A stretch of 64,000 bases of DNA from Gavia stellata. Its lineage: Eukaryota > Chordata > Aves > Gaviiformes > Gaviidae. Both the position numbers and the translations under genes were made by a program. The DNA lies in the NCBI RefSeq assembly GCF_030936135.1, contig NC_082637.1:3720001-3784000 (forward strand). The letters are read 5' to 3'. Shown here piece by piece: positions 60,868 to 64,000 of this stretch; within the stretch, counting starts at the first letter, position 1; each line of letters begins with the position of its first letter. The notes below the pieces were generated by a model. The model had not been told where the DNA came from and searched no databases. It was given only the letters and a program-made list of their open reading frames with translations.

Positions 60868-61079
60868 GGGTATGCGATAGGGTATGCAATAAGGTACGCC
60901 ATAGGGTATGAATTAGGGTGTGCTGTAGGGTAAGCAACAGGCTATGTATTAGGGCATGCAACAGGCTATGTATTAGGGTGTGCAATCAATAGGGTATGCC
61001 ATAGGGTATGCATTAGGGCATGCAACAGGGTATGCTGTAGGATATGCATTAGGGTACGCAATAAGGTATGCAACAAATA
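60868..61079. repeat. 12-base minisatellite, about 17 copies
   Basis: Units vary on AGGGTATGCAAT, with G/C and A/T swaps such as AGGGTGTGC, AGGCTATGT and AGGGCATGC. Period is 12 with a slip at 60975-60990. As 12 is a multiple of 3, frames stay open on both strands: GYA-rich on + and HTLI-like on -. These frames are a by-product of the repeat, not evidence for a protein. Confidence 0.9.
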
Positions 61080-62675
61080 GCCCTTCTCCACTTGCACCAA
61101 GGCATTTCCAACCGCAGGGACGCGCCAGGCGCTGGCTCTGGCTGCACGCCGGCGTGCGCTCTGCAGCGGGCTCTGCTGCTCTGTGTCGAAATGTGCATTT
61201 CGTGGTGATTTTTTTTTTTTTATTAAAAGAAGGTATCAGCCTTCTGTTTGATGTGTTGTTGGCTGCGGTTGCTAAGGGGAGCAGGGTACAATTACAGCCC
61301 CAGTGATGTCCCCTCTAATAATACACTTGGCTCTGCATAGCTCAGATGCAGACACAGCTCTGCTATAAAGAGCACGGCCATTTCAACAGAGGAATACTCC
61401 AACTTATGTTACATGTGAAGGGTTTGTGGCACATTGCTTAACACCCCCCCACCAAAAAAAAGCCCCCCCACAGCCTGGACATGCCAGTGAGTGAAACTAT
61501 GACAAGCAAAAACCTCTTGCAGGAGACTTACTTTCAATTTATTAATTAAGAAGGTATTTCCGTAAGGGTGAAGAAACCATACATGTGTCCACCAAGATCT
61601 TCTTGCATGCCTCCATCCGCCCAAGCTCCCCAGGCCCAATTTGGCCATGTCCAACCCAAGGGCTTGTGCAGCCCAAAATCTCTCCTTGTACCAAGCACCA
61701 AACCAAACTCAATGAGCAGAAAATCAAACACAATTGACCCCCCCCCCCCAGTGCCGAGCCCTCAAAACGGCAGCATCTCCCCAAGCTCAACCAGCCGCCC
61801 ACCCCATGACTCCCCTTTATGCCTCTCCCTACAGCATCCCGCAAGGTTCGCAGCACCCAAATTCAAGACTCAGCCAAGATTTGGGACCAAAACACAGAGT
61901 GAGGGAGAGATTCAAACCAGAGTTTGCCCGATACATCCCCTTAGAGCCTGAAATGGTGCAACGCCAGCCGGGGGGATGCTCTGTAGAGGAGCTGCCGGCA
62001 GGGAGGGGGATGGCGTGACAGCATTCCCATGCTGCGGCACTGGCATCTGTTTTGGGATCAAAACAAGTCCCCTGAGATAAGCTGCGAACATGTGCAGCCC
62101 CCCGAGCACGAGCACCTTGTCAACAGCTGAAAATATAAGAGGAGCCAGGTTAGAAAGACAGTTTATTCAGTTTATTGCCTGCTCTGTGGGAAAACCACTT
62201 GCTGCTTGCTTTAAGGTCCGGCGGGGTATAGGGATGCTCTCTATAGGTACCGGGATAGTGGTAGGGCGGCTCAACGGGTTAATGCATTCATTTATGAGAT
62301 CCTCCGGTGGGGCTGAGCCGTTGCCATCACAGTCCTGAGAGAAAGGGACAAACAAGGCCCTACAAAACAGAAGCATCTGCTGGGAGCAGATGGGGGGGCG
62401 AGCGATCCAGCCCCAGGCGCCAGCAGTGCTGGGGGGGATCACATTGATCCCGATTTATCACACCCCGGCAGAGTAATTCCCCAGCTCGCCGGTGCCCGGC
62501 GAGCCGAGCTCCTTACGTCCGGGGATCAGATTAGTCTGAAAGGTGCTAGAGAGACACAAATCCAGCTCTGGAGCAAGCATTTTATTAAAGTGGGGATTTT
62601 TAAAATTAACGGTAAATTATCTACAATGGCTGATGGAAAATACCTGACGGTGGAGGGGCCAGGACTGGAGCTGGG

Positions 62676-62892
62676 CAATGTTACATCGTCAACCATATAT
62701 CAATATATCATATTGATATATCAATGTTATACCATCAACCATATATTAATATATCAAATGGATACATCACTGTTATATCATCAACCATATATCAATAGAT
62801 CATATTGATATTGATATATCAATGTTATACCAACCATATATCAATATATCCTATTGATATTGATAATATATCATATATCAATACCATCAACC
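62676..62892. repeat. 46-base AT-rich minisatellite, about 4 copies with hairpin units
   Basis: Units start at 62676, 62722, 62768 and 62820, giving spacings of 46, 46 and 52 (the last has an extra TTGATA), then a ragged end near 62892. Unit one holds a perfect 12-base inverted repeat (62695-62706 and 62710-62721) with a 3-base loop. Confidence 0.92.
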
Positions 62893-64000
62893 CCTTTATT
62901 TCACATCAATGCAGCTGCAATGAGTCCTTAGCGCTTCATATCTGGGTCTGTCTCCAGCCAGGGCTATCAAGCCTGAATCCATCACAAAATTTCCCAGTTT
63001 AGGGCTGGGCCAAAGTATTTCATGAATCATGTGAATGCATCCAATTATTTTGGTTGGAAAAACCCCCTGTGCTTGGAGAAAGTCAAAATCCTTTACGATC
63101 AGAAAGGAAATGTTAGATTACTTAATTTCACACGGCTCTTTGCTTTTGACCTGTAGTGATCTGTCACCTTTTGCCCCATCAAGACATTTTTAAAAGATGC
63201 GCAGTTTGGGGACAAGCAAATCCCTTTGGCTTATTTTTCTGTGCTCTTGTGCATGAAATCAGTCACCCGCACACCCTGCTCACCCTTTACATTTAATTTC
63301 TTCCCAGCTTTCCACAACGGACATTACACTCCCATCACACCGAGACTGGCTACATGTTCCTGGAAAGCACTTGGGAACGCTCTGGAGATATGAGGTATAT
63401 TATTTACCCTGCATTCATGCTATGAAGAGCTTAATATGAAGCCAGTTATTATTGCAGATGACATTGGAGTATAAATCAGTCTACTGGGTCTGTTGGTAGG
63501 GGTGGAAATGCTGGGCCAAGAGAAGAAAGCAAGTTGCAAAAGTCCTCCCTAACCCAGACGGACTGCCATCATCCTCAATTTTTAAATAATAGCCTGATGC
63601 TCCCTGGCCATCCTTCCTGAACCTTATTTTGGATTTCTTAGCATCACTCAGCCAAATGGGGGAAGACACAAGAGTGACCTGGCATGGGAGGAGTGAGATG
63701 CTCGGGTGGGTTAGAGCCCTCTCCAGCCCATTGCTGCTAAACCTGGGACTGATGTTGACCACAATTTGTCTCCCACTGCTTTGTAATTGCTTTGGAAATA
63801 AATGAATCGGGAAAAAATCACCGCCTGGTACACACGATGGGCAGATGTGTGCTGTGCCCAAGGGCTTTGCAGTGGAGAGCGGAGAAGGAGTGGGCACGGG
63901 GAGAGATGCTTGGTTTGATATGCACCCAGGGCAATGAGAAAAAGCAAAACCGGACCAGTGACTTTGCAGAATTTTCCTAGTTTATGTTAAATATTAATTT

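Larger units (their letters stand above)
45617..64000 (-). other. CTIF: CTIF intron (over 18.3 kb, extends past window)
   Basis: This is the intron upstream of the 156-base exon. Both strands were searched by eye for the preceding MIF4G exon and none was found. Content: CR1 copy 8 (54533-55048), an A/T simple tract (59280-59405), a 12-base minisatellite (60868-61079), a C12 run (61738-61749) and a 46-base AT minisatellite (62676-62892). GC-rich stretches lie at 57170-58240. Open frames up to 210 codons (52880-53512, - strand) have no family resemblance. Confidence 0.85.

Noticed and set aside
60785..61306. HTLI-repeat frame (- strand) and GYA-repeat frame (+ strand)
   Set aside because: Both are by-products of a 12-base tandem repeat.
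45617..64000. Expected upstream CTIF MIF4G exon (ending NMLQ)
   Set aside because: Searched by eye on the - strand and not found; most likely beyond the window end.
1..64000. CRISPR arrays, operons, tRNA or rRNA genes
   Set aside because: The DNA is vertebrate nuclear sequence with introns and LINEs. Tandem repeats here lack unique spacers, and no cloverleaf-type sequence was recognised.

Overview
This window is vertebrate nuclear DNA, almost certainly from a bird. At least seven CR1 LINE fragments are present, several ending in the avian-type 3' tail built on ATTCTATG repeats. No mammalian SINEs of the Alu or B1 type are seen. Real coding sequence totals only 426 bases, in three exons. The rest is 3' UTR, intergenic DNA, introns and repeats. 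Most long open frames lack family resemblance, splice sites and context, and are read as chance.

Layout. Bases 1 to about 998 are the distal 3' UTR of SMAD7 on the + strand, recognised by its AU-rich terminal block and double poly(A) signal. From about 1000 to about 23730 is the intergenic gap between two tail-to-tail genes. It holds a probable MIR SINE, two CR1 copies, an old L3/CR1-like remnant and a few short tandem duplications. From about 23730 to 64000 the window lies inside the 3' half of CTIF on the - strand: a long inferred 3' UTR (about 23731-28090), the last coding exon (28091-28306), the 54-base penultimate exon (30342-30395) and the 156-base exon before it (45461-45616). These are separated by introns of 2.0 and 15.1 kb, and followed by more than 18 kb of the next intron upstream. 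The exon carrying the preceding part of the MIF4G domain was not found and should lie beyond base 64000.

The SMAD7-CTIF tail-to-tail order matches human 18q21. In chicken this block is on the Z chromosome (established knowledge), so a Z origin is likely but cannot be shown from this sequence. SMAD7 is the inhibitory SMAD of TGF-beta signalling. CTIF supports translation initiated on mRNAs bound by the nuclear cap-binding complex. They are neighbours, not partners in one pathway.

No new biological system was found. The most interesting items are an unannotated, splice-flanked, in-frame 81-base candidate cassette exon in CTIF (29034-29114), a regulatory cluster in the SMAD7 3' UTR, and three minisatellites (29, 12 and 46 base units) in CTIF introns.
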